64,000 bases of DNA. It comes from Ariolimax columbianus (Eukaryota > Mollusca > Gastropoda > Stylommatophora > Arionidae). This document shows, one piece after another, positions 43,946 to 56,334 of the stretch (positions are counted from its first letter, which is position 1; each line of letters opens with the position of its first letter). The stretch covers positions 154,351,571 through 154,415,570 of the forward strand of contig JAVGWX010000002.1 in NCBI GenBank assembly GCA_036924085.1, read 5' to 3'. A program made the translations under genes and the position numbers. The notes under the pieces are model-generated. The model did not search any database, was not told the DNA's origin, and saw only the letters and a program-made list of their open reading frames with translations.

Positions 43946-45288
43946 TGACCTCCCTAATGTATCGTCTTCATCGTTTCGACATGATGCCCCTGATCGACAT
44001 AAATGTAGTCTTTTAATATATTATTGACAATATAAACAATAATATTTCTCGCCATTTCTATGTCCGTCATAGTAACAGTATTTTCAAAATATATTCAAGT
44101 TTATGACTTACTTCCGTCGTTATTACGGGTTATTGCTAGTAATAAATAAAACAAGAACGACTGTTATCTGTGGAACAATTAAGTGATTTTTTTTTCCGGC
44201 AGGTATATAGCAAAATACTGATGGAGAAGAATTGGTTACCAATTAACATGGCATTGGAAAGTAGAGATGAAAACGTAATTACTTTGATCAGGGGCCGAAG
44301 ATGTAGCAGTGAAAGAGCTGGGAGCAGACATCGACTTAAAGCAGGATGCATGCTTCAGGATAATCAAATCATTGATGACCAAGACTTTAATCCGCCTCCT
44401 TCGCTGTAAACTAAGACAACACGTCATTTTCAGCAATGCCTGCTATTGAACTACCTTTACCTATTAAGGTACACACGTATTTAGTAAAGTTTATATTAAA
44501 ATATCGTTGGCGAGGATCCGGGATAGCAAAGGAGAGCACATTGTATTTAACTTCCAGTCGTGTTGCGAAAAACAACTGAAAAGGGGGGGGGGGAGATAGG
44601 TGCTGTTCGCGGTGCTAGCAACCTCATCATGTTAAACTAATTACTAGAGACACCATAACTGTAATGGCACACGGAGTGCTTTGATTTAAGCAGAGTTCCG
44701 TTTGAGACCATCTGCAGTGGTGATCCAATGTTTGGTTATGAAATAAAATTGAGATAAGCATTAAAATATCCCATTCAGCGTTTACTTTATTGACATAAGT
44801 ATTTTATGAATAGAATTACATTTCAGGGTGTTCACACATACACATACAAACGGTTCGCATACCAATGGTCTAGACACATGTGTTCATGTTTTACTACAGT
44901 GTAGAAAACTACACGTACACACAGGCTCGCTGTATAGTCTGATTGTTTCCCGCCACACGCAGAGAACGTGACATACTGTGTGGAGTCCTTGATAGTTCAG
45001 TTGTATCGTACGTAAGGGTGTACCGGTCTCTGAATCGCACAGAAAGAATTTTGTGTGATACGTATTCGCGTGCGTGTTCAAGTTTGAGCATGTGTTTTGT
45101 GTTGTGTGCGTGTGTATATTTGAGCCCGTGTCATCCAGTGCCAGGCTTAGGTTACGGAGTGCCCGAGGCGAGGTTGACTGCTTGCCAAACCCTACTCCTA
45201 GTGTCGTAGTGACGACATGAGTCACGTGACATAAACATATGACAACAAATAAAAATAAGGGATCTTTGCGTTACCAAAACTATCATAA
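43946..45288. other. No gene recognised
   Basis: A G-run at 44584-44594 and short frames. CGCTGTAAACTAAGACAACA at 44401-44420 recalls the SINE 3' half but is too short to call. Confidence 0.5.
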
Positions 45289-45289
45289 A

Positions 45290-45290
45290 A

Positions 45291-45322
<32 letters not shown>

Positions 45323-45466
45323 TCTCTCTCTCTCTCTCATACACACACACATATATATTGATATATATATATATATTTATATATATTTATATATATATAT
45401 ATTATATAAATATATTATATATATATATATTATATAAATATATTATATATATATATTATATAAATA

Positions 45467-45527
<61 letters not shown>

Positions 45528-45528
45528 G
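45290..45528. repeat. Compound (TC)n/(AC)n/(AT)n microsatellite
   Basis: Two TC-AC blocks followed by about 170 bp of AT repeat with ATTATATAAATAT interruptions of about 30-bp period. Confidence 0.97.
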
Positions 45529-46149
45529 AGACAAACTAGAAACAAAATACACATTTCAAAAGCCCTTATATTCCTTCCCAAATGGTTCGTGATATAACAT
45601 ATAAAAAAAATAATATAACATGAGGCGGTGTACAGTCCCGTGAAATGAGAAAAAATATTTTTTTAACTTATTTCTTCTGTACACATTTAATATTTAAACT
45701 AAGACAAAGATTTGCTGTTGTTGGGACTACAAGAGTGTACTTTTTTATTTTGATGTTTCTCTGGTGAATTGGCGTTCATAGTTTTGTTTGTTTGTTAAAT
45801 TCGAGGATCCGTGAAAATTTGATAGATCAGAACATGTAGTAGAGGTTGTGTAGACCATTTCAGCTTTCTAGATATGGGTACGTTGGTTGAAATATATGTC
45901 TACGGGCAATAGTTATGTTAAGAAATCCACACAAGCGAACACAAACTTGTAAAAATGAAGATGGTAGATGTTACAAATTATCCCCACCTCTAAAGCCGCC
46001 CCACTCGTATTGTGAGAGAAGACGGGGTTACCTTTCAGATGTTCCCACTCATATATGGTGAATATCTTGCGCTTAATTCGCATATAACTTTATAATTAAT
46101 AATATTTCGAATCACTATTGTGATACATATTTTGAAATACTAAATATGA

Positions 46150-46445
46150 GGCCGAAGCTGCAGCACAGTTAATGAGCTGACAGTCACTCCTGGCTGTTTG
46201 CGTCAGGGTCAGCGAACCAGAGCTGACCAAGACCATATTCCACTTCCAACCTGCGGCCCTGGAAAAAGACTGCACTAATGTAGTCTGGCTAAGAGAATAG
46301 GAATGTAGTGGAAAATCATACTGGGTAACCAACCAAAGGACAGCAGAAATCGGATGTGATGGTCGGAAAGGCGCAGTTATCTCCAACCTCGCTGTAAACG
46401 AGAACACAACATTGCCAAGACGAACGCCGAAGAAAAAGAAAAAAT
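46150..46445 (+). mobile_element. SINE (core-domain family), diverged
   Basis: Head GAGCTGACAGTCACTCCTGG, GTCAGGGTCAGCGAACCAGA, then GTAGTCTGGCTAAGAGAATA, the core GCAGAAATCGGATGTGATGG, CTGTAAACGAGAACACAACA and a GAAGAAAAAGAAAAAA tail. Confidence 0.75.
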
Positions 46446-47430
46446 ACAAAATATAGTTTGTTGCATTCTTTTACAAATTATTTCCCAAAGTGAAACAACA
46501 CATAACAGGTATACATAAAAACAATGTATGAATACTTCATAAGAAAGAATAATTAATAATTGTCCATGTTTATCTTCTTGTGATCGCATCGTTTTATATT
46601 CATACCACCAGAAGTGGTAACTCGACCAATGTTTGGAATTCCTCTTGAACTATTTACAGTTTTGTGTTGAATCGTTAGTCCAGTCTTCTTTACAACTATG
46701 GACAATCCTGAAATACAAGCTCATCAGTTTGTTTGGTTAGGTCACGTGTGCCCAATGGTGAAGCAGACAGTCTAAACTTGGACATGTGTTTATTCAGTCT
46801 GTTGTGCTTTGTCCCGGGGCGAAGAATGGTGATCTGCTCCTGTCGGATTAGAGTGTTCTAGTCCTCGGCAGGTTGGTTCTCAGAAAGGGTTAAAACCTTT
46901 CACACACACACTAACACGCATCCTCAGGGCGAGGCCCTTCTATTGCACTTTACTTGGGACCACTGAGATCGCCCTAACTAGCATAGGCACATACAGACGC
47001 AACCATGCATCCAATTACATGCATACGTCCTGATATCGCCTAATAGACTACGGTCCGGGGTGGAAAGCGGCGAGCCTCCGCCAGTAGAATACAGAGAGGC
47101 AAACCTTTTACACACACACACACAAAAGGTTGATTCTGATCTCTTCTAACACCATGAACAGCTCTGTCTTCCTCTAAGTATGTGATTTCATCGTCGTCTT
47201 GTTCACAATCTTATCCCGTTTTGCAAGATTATCTACCTCCTCATTCCTTGTACGTCGCGTCTAGTAGTTCCCCCTCCCTCCCATCCTTATGATACATTGT
47301 AGAACAGAAAGTGCATCTGTAACGATGACTGACTACCTGGTAATAGTCAGGAGTGTTGTTATGAATGATGAAGTAACCAGGTTACGTCAAGTCAATTAAT
47401 TTTACATTGCAATGGAAGCCAGCAAGACAT
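46446..47430. other. No gene recognised; possible short insertion between CA runs
   Basis: The segment about 46905-47105 lies between two AAACCTTTTACACACAC-like stretches (46891-46910 and 47101-47122), so it could be an insertion with a target duplication. The segment itself was not classified. Confidence 0.4.
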
Positions 47431-47439
47431 TTTGTTGTG

Positions 47440-48490
47440 GCCCTATGTTCACTCAACTGTCCTTCGTGTGGTCCTTTGTTCACTCAACTGTCCTTCATGT
47501 TTCTCTGTTCCCTCAACTGTCCTTCATGTGACTTCATGTGGCCCTTTGTTTACTCAACTGTCCTTCATGTGGCCCTTTGTTTACTCAACTGTCCTTCATG
47601 TGTCTCTCTGTTTACTCAACTGTCCTTCATGTGGCCCTTTGTTCACTCAACTGTCCGTGTGGCCCTTTGTTCACTCAACTGTCCTTCATGTGTCTCTCTG
47701 TTCACTCAACTGTCCTTCGTGTGTCTCTCTGTTCACTCAACTGTCCTTCATGTGTTTCTCTGTTCACTCAACTGTCCTTCATGTGTCTCTCTTTTCACTC
47801 AACTATCCTTCATGTGGCCCTTTGTTCACTCAACTGTCCTTTATGTGACTTCATGTGACGTTCTGTTCACTCAACTGTCCTTCATGTGGCTCTTTGTTCA
47901 CTCAATTGTCCTTCGTGTGGCCCTTTGTTCACCCAACTGTCCTTCGTGTGGCCCTTTGTTCACCCAGCTGTCCTTCGTGTGGCCCTTTGTTCACTCAACT
48001 GTCCTCATGTGGCCCTTTGTTCACCCAACTGTCCTTCGTGTGGCCCTTTGTTCACTCAACTGTCCTTCATGTGGCCCTTTGTTCACTCAACTGTCCTTCG
48101 TGTGGCCCTTTGTTCACTTAACTGTCATTCATGTGGCCCTTTGTTCACTCAATTGTCCTTCGTGTGGCCCTTTGTTCACTCAACTGTCCTTCATGTGACT
48201 TCATGTGACCCCTTGTTCACTCAACTGTCCTCCATTTGGCCCTTTGTTCACTCAACTGTCCTTCGTGTGGCCCTTTGTTCACTCAACTGTCCTTCATGTG
48301 ACCCTTTGTTCACTCAACTGTCCTTTATGTGGCCCATTGTTCACTCAACTGTCCTTCGTGTGGCCCTTTGTTCACTCAACTGTCCTTCGTGTGACCCTTT
48401 GTTCACTCAACTGTCCTTCATGTGACCCTTTGTTCACTCAACTGTCCTTCATGTGACCATTTGTTCACTCAATTGTCCTTTATGTGGTCA
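47440..48490 (+). repeat. 31-bp minisatellite, about 33 units
   Basis: Units GTTCACTCAACTGTCCTTCA, TGTGGCCCTTT with variants and occasional GACTTCATGTG insertions. The overlapping + frames of up to 263 codons (Cys/Pro-rich) are artefacts of a 31-bp period. Confidence 0.96.
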
Positions 48491-48574
48491 ACAGTTGTCA
48501 TTGTTTATGACCTCTGATCTAGATTATGTTTGTAGGCGTATATGTTTTTATGGAATACTTCTGCAAATGAATGG

Positions 48575-48800
48575 GGACTTACTTAATGATAAAACTGGTA
48601 CCGTGGCTTGGTATAGGGGCTCACTTAATGACAAAACTGGTACACATGGCTTGGTATAGGGGCTCACTTAATGACAGCACTGGTACCCTGACTTGGTATA
48701 GGGGCTCACTTAGTAACAGAACTGCCACTCTGGCTTAGTATGGGGCTCACTTAATGACAGCACTGTTATTCTGACTTGGTGTGACGTAATGATTGAACTG
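48575..48800 (+). repeat. About 43-bp short tandem array, 5 units
   Basis: Units GGGGCTCACTTAATGACAAA, ACTGGTACACTGGCTTGGTA, TA. Confidence 0.9.
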
Positions 48801-49660
48801 TTAGCCTGGTTTAGAACGCACCAGTTATGAATTATCATTTAATACGGGTATGGAGTAAATACTGTGACCAATCAATAACCACCTGTTGAATGAAGATACC
48901 GTGAATGATAAATCAACAATGAACAAGAGTTTTAAATGAAACATGAGCTGAATCAGATAAGCGGGAGCGAAGAGTAATCATGGTTAGGTGAAACATATTA
49001 ATTGTGACCCCTGTCTCATGTTCTGGTTTTCTGCTTCTAAAAATGGGAACGACACAGTAGTCTTGCAAATGTCTCGAGGATTGACATTGTAATCCCTATA
49101 GTGTTAAGCGTACTGATGAATCTCACTTTGCACTACAGCCAAGAGGACCATGGATCGCCTTCTCAAGTACCCCTCCTAATGTAAAAAAAAGCAACTGTAA
49201 GTCGCTACCAAAGAAATGTCAATAGTTAGCTGAAACTCAGAATGAATAACTTCGAACGCGAGTTTGGTACCGGAGAGTACTGTGTAGGATTGTGTACAAT
49301 CAGCGAGCTACAGTATTTCTAATTTTCCATTCCTTTCAGTATTTGCTGATATTGACTGCATGTCTGCGGTTACAGCGATGTTGATTGTGCATAAAGAAGT
49401 AAAAGTAGTCCCATAGCAGATACTGCCATCAGTGATAAAGTGTTTCGACTTCATTGTACTATTATTCCGTCGTTTTAGAGGCGGAGAACTCAATTTATTT
49501 TCCCACCTCATTGTCTTTCCTAATTTTGGGCTAGGTCATGTACCAATTTACTAGTGGGTAGACTGAAAGATTCCAATACCAGGGAGAGAACCCAGTTCCT
49601 TTGCCATATGAGTCAAGGGCTCTAGCTGCTTACGTACTCTACCACTCTGAAACTTCTTGT
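48801..49660. other. No gene recognised; one dispersed repeat copy
   Basis: Bases 49080-49200 carry the third copy of the repeat at 1-200 (TTGCACTACAGCCAAGAGGA). The rest has no recognised content. Confidence 0.45.
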
Positions 49661-49667
49661 CCCTTAT

Positions 49668-49935
49668 GTTCTTCTTCTTCTTCTTCTTCATCGTACGCTG
49701 TTTACAGCGATATTTACGTTGCACTGATTTAATTTGTTAGCCAGTGGCTCAGTGCATCCGATTTCAACAGGCGTTTCTGTAGGGTTGCCCTCCTTAGCCT
49801 TTGGCTGTCCCCAGCCTAACTGCAAGGCAGCAGTTGTTTTTGGTCAGAGTTGTCTCTCTTAGGAAGTTGTCTTGCAGGACTATCGAGTCTTCCCTACTCG
49901 TGTCTATAGCGTTTGGCAATGATATGATGGACTCC
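49668..49935 (-). mobile_element. SINE (core-domain family) with LINE-like 3' end
   Basis: The minus-strand 3' end reads GCTGTAAACAGCGTACGATG followed by (AAG)n, matching the end of the I-like LINE (CTGCGTACGATGAAGAAGAA, 60668-60687). The core TGAAATCGGATGCACTGAGC is present. The 5' boundary is uncertain. Confidence 0.68.
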
Positions 49936-50292
49936 TTATGTTCATTTCAGCCTGTGTATAGGGCCACTGTTACTGTTGCTAACTTTTAGGAAGCCTGCAC
50001 CAAAGCACAATGTGTGCTTTTGCATTGGTGGTTTTATGTACCAATTTATTTACCTTGAGGTTGCTAGCCCCAATCACAACTTTCTTTAATAGCCTTTTAT
50101 GATATTTATATGGGTGCAATGTTCCTATTCTTTGCTCCACAATAAGGAACCACAGGATCAACTCGGGAATCTCTAAAGGTTTTGCCTAACAGAAACTAAC
50201 AAAATAACTATTTATACTGATGTAGGCGAACTAACAGCCAAATTGATTACTAATTTTTGTCTCCTTACGTTTGACAGAATATCTTTACAAGA

Positions 50293-50471
50293 ATGAATCA
50301 GTGCCCAACTATCATCTCTTTGCTAGTGCTTGGACTGGCTTATGTCATGCATGCAGCAGCTGGTTCAGGACTGACAATAGACATTCCACGATTTGGACTG
50401 ATACAGAACTTGAAAGAGAGAGTGGATCTACACATGGAACCAGATTACTTATTAATGCCACATATCTACAG
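50293..50471 (+). CDS. NRF-6-like acyltransferase, coding exon 1 (signal peptide)
   Basis: First coding exon of a nose-resistant-to-fluoxetine-like gene. These are multipass membrane proteins with an extracellular cysteine-rich NRF domain and an acyltransferase-3 domain; in worms they act in lipid and drug transport (family knowledge). The ATG at 50293 opens MNQCPTIISLLVLGLAYVMH, a classic signal peptide, with AAAGS as a plausible cleavage region. The exon ends CCACATATCTACAG with GTAAAT as 5' splice site, leaving phase 2 (AG). Reading through meets TAA at once. A pyrimidine-rich stretch and AG at 50276-50277, just before the ATG, suggest an upstream 5' UTR exon. The end of this exon is copied many times in the intron. 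Confidence 0.78.
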
Positions 50472-51200
50472 GTAAATATAATTAATGAACAGGTAAAAGC
50501 CAGTGAATGCCACATATCTACCGGTAAATATAACATAAGTAGAAATAAATGCTGCACATCTCCAGGTAAACAACACACATCCACAGATGAATGCCACAAA
50601 TCTACAGGTAAATTCACAAATCTACAGGTAAATAACATACATCTGATCTTTGCAGAATGTCGCTGCCATGACAGCCCACCTTAAAGAAACTCAATCTCTA
50701 GCCAGATTTCCGGCCTGCTCTAGAGTCAGGCCAAAGCATTCCTTGACATCTTGGCGCTGTTGCCTTCTTGGTCTGCTCTCTCTTGCCCGGCACCATACCT
50801 TTCATTACCATTCTCTCCTGACCATTATGTCTTTTGATGTGGCCAGAGTATTACAATTTTCTGTTCCTGGTGGAATTAATGAACCAGTTTTCCATTATAC
50901 TCATATCTTGTCAAATTTTTGTTTGTTCAGTCCATGTTATTCTGAGGACCTTTCCATAACATTTCGACTTGTGCTCGGTTCTCTTCCTTGAGGTTTGGGT
51001 AACTGTCCAGGCACTGCAACCACAAGTAACCACAAATCTACAGGTAAATAACACATATCAACAAATGAATGCCAAAAATCTACAGATAAATAACACACAT
51101 CTATAAATGAATGCCACAAATCTACATATAAATAACATACATCAATAAATGAATGCCACAAATGTACAGGTAAATGCCACAAATCTACAGGTAAATGCCA
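50452..51200 (+). repeat. Array of duplicated 5' splice sites
   Basis: The exon 1/intron 1 junction (AATGCCACATATCTACAGGT, AAATA) recurs imperfectly downstream. Donor-like GT positions after CAG or a close match occur at 50472 (real), 50493, 50524, 50566, 50608, 50628, 51044, 51170 and 51191. Copies are separated by AACACACATCAAYARATGAA-like spacers. A LINE fragment at 50650-51025 splits the array. Confidence 0.85.
50650..51025 (-). pseudogene. RTE-type LINE C-terminal fragment in intron 1
   Basis: Minus strand reads ENRAQVEMLWKG, YSGHIKRHNGQERMVMKGMV, PGKR, and in another frame QQRQDVKECFGLTLEQAGNL, ARD, LRWAVMAATFCK. It shares GHIKRHNG and KGMVPG with the LINE at 1036-1420. It sits inside the splice-site array and must have inserted after the array began to grow. 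Confidence 0.68.
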
Positions 51201-51539
51201 CACTTATGTTCTCCTCTTGTCACTTTTCCCCACCAGTTGGAGCATATCTATGAGTAAATGGAGCACATCTATAAGTATTTGCTGTTGTAGTGTCTGTTAT
51301 GTTCTGTTCCTAAAATTTGACTTCACTGCAAGCCTGACATACCCGCAGGTGCTCAGTCTCTATCAGGAAATAACTAAGGATCTGGATACTTATGGTCCTT
51401 ACAACTCATTGGTTCTACACATTCTTGCTCTGTTTTCTCACAAGCTCCACTCTGATTAAACCTCATTTGATTGCAAAGTGCTGGAGTCCTTTCTTTATTA
51501 GATATTAGCAATGCCCATGCAGAGACAGAAGGTAACTGG
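51201..51539. other. Intron 1, no element recognised
   Basis: Starts with decayed array units (GAGCATATCTATGAGTAAAT); otherwise unassigned. Confidence 0.5.
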
Positions 51540-51549
51540 TTTGATCATC

Positions 51550-51900
51550 AAATGCTGAGCAGTGCATGAGCTGCAGCGGTCAGCGACCCAAAGCTGACCG
51601 TTAGCATCAAGGCCAGCAAACCAGAGCTTCCAAGACCCTTCTACACCTCCACTCGGTGATTCTGGATAACAGGCTGCAACAGAACAGACTGGCTAAACAG
51701 AAGGGATCGAAGAAGGAAGGTTAACCCAGTACTCAAAAATGCCTGCTGAAGTTAGATGTGTTGGACCAAAAGGTGCAAATATCACAGTCAAGCTGTAAAC
51801 TACAACACAATACATTACAATCTCTAGACAACATTCTGCAACTTGCAAAGTGCTTTTCATGACTTGATAGTGGAAGATTGAGAATGAATGAAGAAGAAAT
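51550..51900 (+). mobile_element. Full-length SINE (core-domain family) in intron 1
   Basis: Flanked by TTTGATCATC at 51540-51549 and 51901-51910. Head ATGCTGAGCAGTGCATGAGC, GCTGAAGTTAGATGTGTTGG core, GCAAATATCACAGTCAAGC, and end GGAAGATTGAGAATGAATGA, AGAAGAAA. Confidence 0.88.
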
Positions 51901-51910
51901 TTTGATCATC

Positions 51911-54900
51911 TCAGGAAAATGAAACCAGATCGGCTGCCTTTAGAATTTTACACCAGTAGAAGATTGGGGTTTCGAGCCAAAGGAAGACCATGAGGCAAAT
52001 GGATATACAAAATCAAAGATATCCTATGCCAGCTTGGGGTCACAACAACCACAGCAACACATCTAGCCCAAGAGCGAGACCTACAGCTCCCTACAATACT
52101 TCACAGTCTGAGTGGAAGGTTAAGGTAAGTAAGCAATGCTCATGTCGAGGATCTGCCCCAGGTAGGAAAGTGCAGTATGGAAGAAACAACAGCAGTTTAG
52201 CAATTAAAGGGTTTCTTCTATCTCAAACCACTCACCCACCTCGCATCCCCCACCAACCTGACATTCCTCACCCACCTCACATTTGCGCCCACCTCACATC
52301 CCCAAACCATCTGTCTTTCCCTTTCTCTCTCTATTCTTCCTCAACTCAAACTTCCATGGTAAAGTCCAATATTGTCTAGAAGATAAATTTAAACAGTTAA
52401 CTGAAGCTGCAATTGAAAACTTAGATTCTAATTTCAATGTTCCATGGATAACGGTCCAAAGACAGAAGCTCTGTTTGCATTATTGAGGTTTGAAAAAAGA
52501 AGATTCACTAAATATTAAATGTCCAGTGGAATCAGATCAGCTGACAAGTGAAATCTCAAATGTTCTATTGAGACTATGCATTAGTAAGTGACATTAGGCA
52601 AAGATGGCGCCATAACTGGCTGCGAGTCTACATTTCTCTGCTGTTTTGGATCATTATGGATGCCGCCAGACCATGGATTTGCCTGGAATTCACACTAGTC
52701 GACGACTTACACTTGTGTTCACGGAAACATGGTGTTGTTTCCCGTCTGGACTTGTTATTTCGTTCTTTTTTTGTGATTTCTTCCATCCGTTAATCCTGGT
52801 CTGGACGCCGGCGGAATGGCACTACGCTTATACCTGTGTCGTATTTCACGGGTTAGTTCTGCCGGTTCACCTTCACGAATTTGGCGTGTGGGAATTTTAG
52901 ATGCTACTATGATGAGCTGAATACAGCTGGGGAGAGATGCCAGACTCACTCACACGCTGAGTGTTGTCCATACGACCTCTTGTGGTTATCGAAAAGGCAC
53001 GACAAACTGCGTTAGATGCGATCCCACCTTTCTACCCTGCGGGTTACATGTTTACGGAAAAGCTTCGGTGGTAACCCTGAGGCAAAATCTGCATCCTATG
53101 CTATCTCCAGTCGTCTCGATGAATGTCTTGTCACTGGACAAAGGTAGCTTAGGCTCTGTGAGTGAGGTTGACAAAAGGCGCAGTTTCTTCCTCACTTCAA
53201 TCCAAATCACCGCGCAAGTCACCCATTTCAGCGGACACAGCAAGAGATACGACTGTCCACACGGCTGAACAAAGAGTGGTCTTCATCACTTGTGATGGAC
53301 AACTATTATAATTGATAACATATTTAGCACTTCATCATCATCATTAAGTGCCCAGCCCATTGGCATAGGCGATCATGTTTGTTTCGTTTATCAGTTTGTT
53401 TCTAACCCCCATTAACACCATTGGGAATTAATTTTAGGTTTTGTTGACCCAAAATGAAGATAGGGATATTCAATACGGCTGTTGTTTTCCGATGCCTTTA
53501 CAGACCTTCTGACTCACGGAGAAACATTACATTCCACAGCTGACTAACTAACGAAACTTGTGTGTGTCAACTATCAGTGCAACTATAATAGCATGCTTGG
53601 GAAACAAAGATGCATATGTAGTTGGTTTCAGGGTAGGAATCTGTGAAAGGATTTCTTTCAGCAGTGATTATTTTTTGTTATGTACCATGAATTTATTTAT
53701 TTCTCTGTATGGAGCAAGGATTGATTATACACTTTGACACAATATGAGTTACGTTATTTAGTTATGGTCCATGTTAAAAAACAAGATGGCCCTGCCTTAG
53801 TGGCTTTGCTCCCAACTCGCTCCGGTGTTTGTGTTGAGTTTTCCAATGTTTGGTAGTTCCTGTTCGGATTATATTTCACAACTCCTTCACCAAATGGTAT
53901 CAAGGACTTTATTCTGTGGAATTGATGTGCTTTCGATCGGTTATCCTGTTTGTTATGCTGCATTTCGTTGTGTTTCATGCCTGGCTCAAGCTGTGGCAGA
54001 CCAGTCCATGACGAAGTTCAACGTTCCGCTTATCTGCACACCAGAATTCAGCCCAGATTATCACTACTCAAAGACATTTCTGCTTTGGATTGAATCTGAC
54101 TTCTTCCTGCTTGTTCCTCTCTCCACTGAAGGTTACACGATACCTCTTGATACGATACCCAATACAGAGAGGATCACGCAGGCCAAAAGGTGGACACAAT
54201 CAGAAGCCTTGGCGACGGGACACGCAAAGACATGGAGTTTGACACGGACAGACACAGAGCTTGACACAAACATTGGTCTAACATATTCCTTGCCGCCCTC
54301 ATCCCAAGGCTGCGGAGTACACGATTCACCTGGGGAGTCTAGGCATTTCGGTCAACACGCTACGCATGAACACAGCTTCAGCAGTTGGACACGGTAGTGG
54401 TCGATCGACGCAACGGGCCTCTGATGCCTTCGGGAACATTGTTATTTAGTCCATGGTGGAATGTGATATTTCAAGGGGTTTTCCATGGTGAGTTAGATGG
54501 CCTATCTAAAGTAGGCCATGAATTATATCTGATATTTGTCGATCTATTCTACGGTGTTGCAGATGATGTAATGGTGGTCAATTTGAACACCTTGAAGGTA
54601 TGGGACATAACAAAAGTTCATGCTTTTTGTTATTTATGTTAGAGTAATTTTCGTTCAAAAAGTGTAAACATTATTTTTGGACACTTTATATATACATACA
54701 AACATTGAAAAAAAAGTGGTAAAATAGCTAGATAGAATATGCAAAAGCCAGCTGTGTATTAATATTCCAAGTGCAGAAGCAAGAACAGAAATATCTGATT
54801 GAATACCCCTAGGGGGCACTGTAAGTAGTCCAGTCATTTTGTGATGATGTGTGTGAACCAAAGCCACAAGACATACCTTTTCATCATGATACTGACAACC

Positions 54901-55144
54901 ACATAACTCGTTTAATACATGACTCCTGGTTTACAAATTATATTTCCGTAACACACCGCCATCCATGATGAAATGACAGATACAATTTAGCACTTATCAG
55001 TCAACAAAGTTATATACGGAACAAAACCTAAAGAATAATAAAAATAAATAATGGTGGAGAGAGTGTATGGCTTTCCTACAATGCCCCGAGTAGAAACCAG
55101 AACAATCTCCTGGCTATTTCCCAACCACAGTGAGTTATTTTACA
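51911..55144. other. Intron 1 interior, unassigned
   Basis: Two stretches (about 52595-53280 and 53755-54470) are more GC-rich than the surrounding sequence. The second holds a 190-codon + frame (53825-54397) with no family resemblance. Each starts near AAGATGGC, a YY1-like motif found at some LINE 5' ends. They could be LINE 5' regions, but no ORF1 or endonuclease was recognised. Confidence 0.4.
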
Positions 55145-55780
55145 CTCAGTGTAATAGCTGTTCATCGTTGTCGATGAGGACAGCCGACATCATCCTTGTC
55201 ACAGATTCCCCTGTTGGGTGTGGGTGCGCATGTGGCTGAACAAGCCAATGTGGGCACGAAAACATCTGCACACGAGGTTTGTAGAAGGTGATGGTGTTCC
55301 CACTGTTCGGGATTTCCGGGTCTCGCGTCTGCTCTGGACATTCACAACACGGTCGTCTTCGCCGGTAGCTACACCCGCTTTGACTGCGCTTCTCCAGTCA
55401 GATCTGTTTTGCGCAAGACATTCCCAGGTGTAGATGTCTATCTGGCAACTTTTCAGTGATTCCTTCAGACCGTCTTTAAAACGTTTCTTTGGGTGCCCTC
55501 TCTCGCGCCATCCCTCTCAGCTTGCTGTAGAGAAGCTTCTTTGGGAGCCGCTCGTCTGACATACGGACGAGGTGTCCGGCCCATCCTAGTCGTGCTTCTT
55601 CTAACAGTGCATGGATGCTGGGCATGTTAGCCCTCAAGAGAACCTCGATGTCAGTGACACGATCTTGCCATCGGATGTGGAATATTCGCCTCAGGCAACC
55701 TGTGTGGAAGTGATTTAACCTCCTTGAGTATAATGTCCAGAGTATACAGTCCAGCTTTCGCAATGTTATAGTAGTGATAT
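55145..55780 (-). pseudogene. LINE ORF2 C-terminus with zinc-finger remnant, in intron 1
   Basis: Minus strand: LNHFHTGCLRRIFHIRWQDR, VTDIEVLLRANMPSIHALLE, EARLGWAGHLVRMSDERLPK, KLLYSKL, then after shifts KESLKSCQIDIYTWECLAQN, RSDWRSAVKAGVATGEDD, RRETRKSRTVGTPSPSTNLV and RAHIGLFSHMRTH. Compared with 35145-35395, the CPIC-to-CF part of the finger is deleted. The 3' UTR CCTCATCGACAACGATGAAC is shared. Confidence 0.83.
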
Positions 55781-56334
55781 ACAAAAAGTAGAATCAATTA
55801 TGCTTTGCTGATCCACTACTTTTCCCATTGTTGGGCTCACTAAACCTGAGTTGCTAAACTGTTATTTGACAACTGAAACAACTGGAACAATGTTGCCTCA
55901 TTGAGCTGAGAGGACTGCTGTCTGGGGTTTACCTCAAGCAGCCCTGCATGCATTTAACTGCATCTGTGGTTTTAGTTTGAGAGGTGTAAATTGTATTATC
56001 TGTGAGGTCAGTAAATAAATCTGTGATGAAACTCAGATTGTGTTTGATGGACTCAATTATTTCTTGACCATTGACTACATATTGTTTGTGTTCTGGAGGT
56101 CTGGAACCTCTTTGCCTTCTCTATCGTGTCAACATTTGTTTGCGTTAATTTACATTCCGAATCTGGTTCAGTGTGATTTAGACAGTTGTCCTACTGTTAG
56201 TAGTTTTTCTCCATTTTATCTATTTAACAGATATTTTTTCTGTTTGATGGGTTAGATTTATATTTACTCTGTCTCGCATATCTTTTTACAGATCTGTTTT
56301 CTGTTCTACGGGTTAGATTTCCTTCCCCTATCAT
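55781..56334. other. Intron 1, no element recognised
   Basis: T-rich towards the right, grading into the 34-bp array. Confidence 0.5.

Noticed and set aside
45358..45597. Isoleucine/tyrosine-rich ORF
   Set aside because: Translation of an (AT)n microsatellite.
47407..48456. Cys-rich ORF of 263 codons and overlapping frames
   Set aside because: Product of a 31-bp minisatellite; no start context, signal or domain.
53825..54397. 190-codon ORF as a nested gene
   Set aside because: No recognised domain or supporting signal; kept only as an unassigned block.
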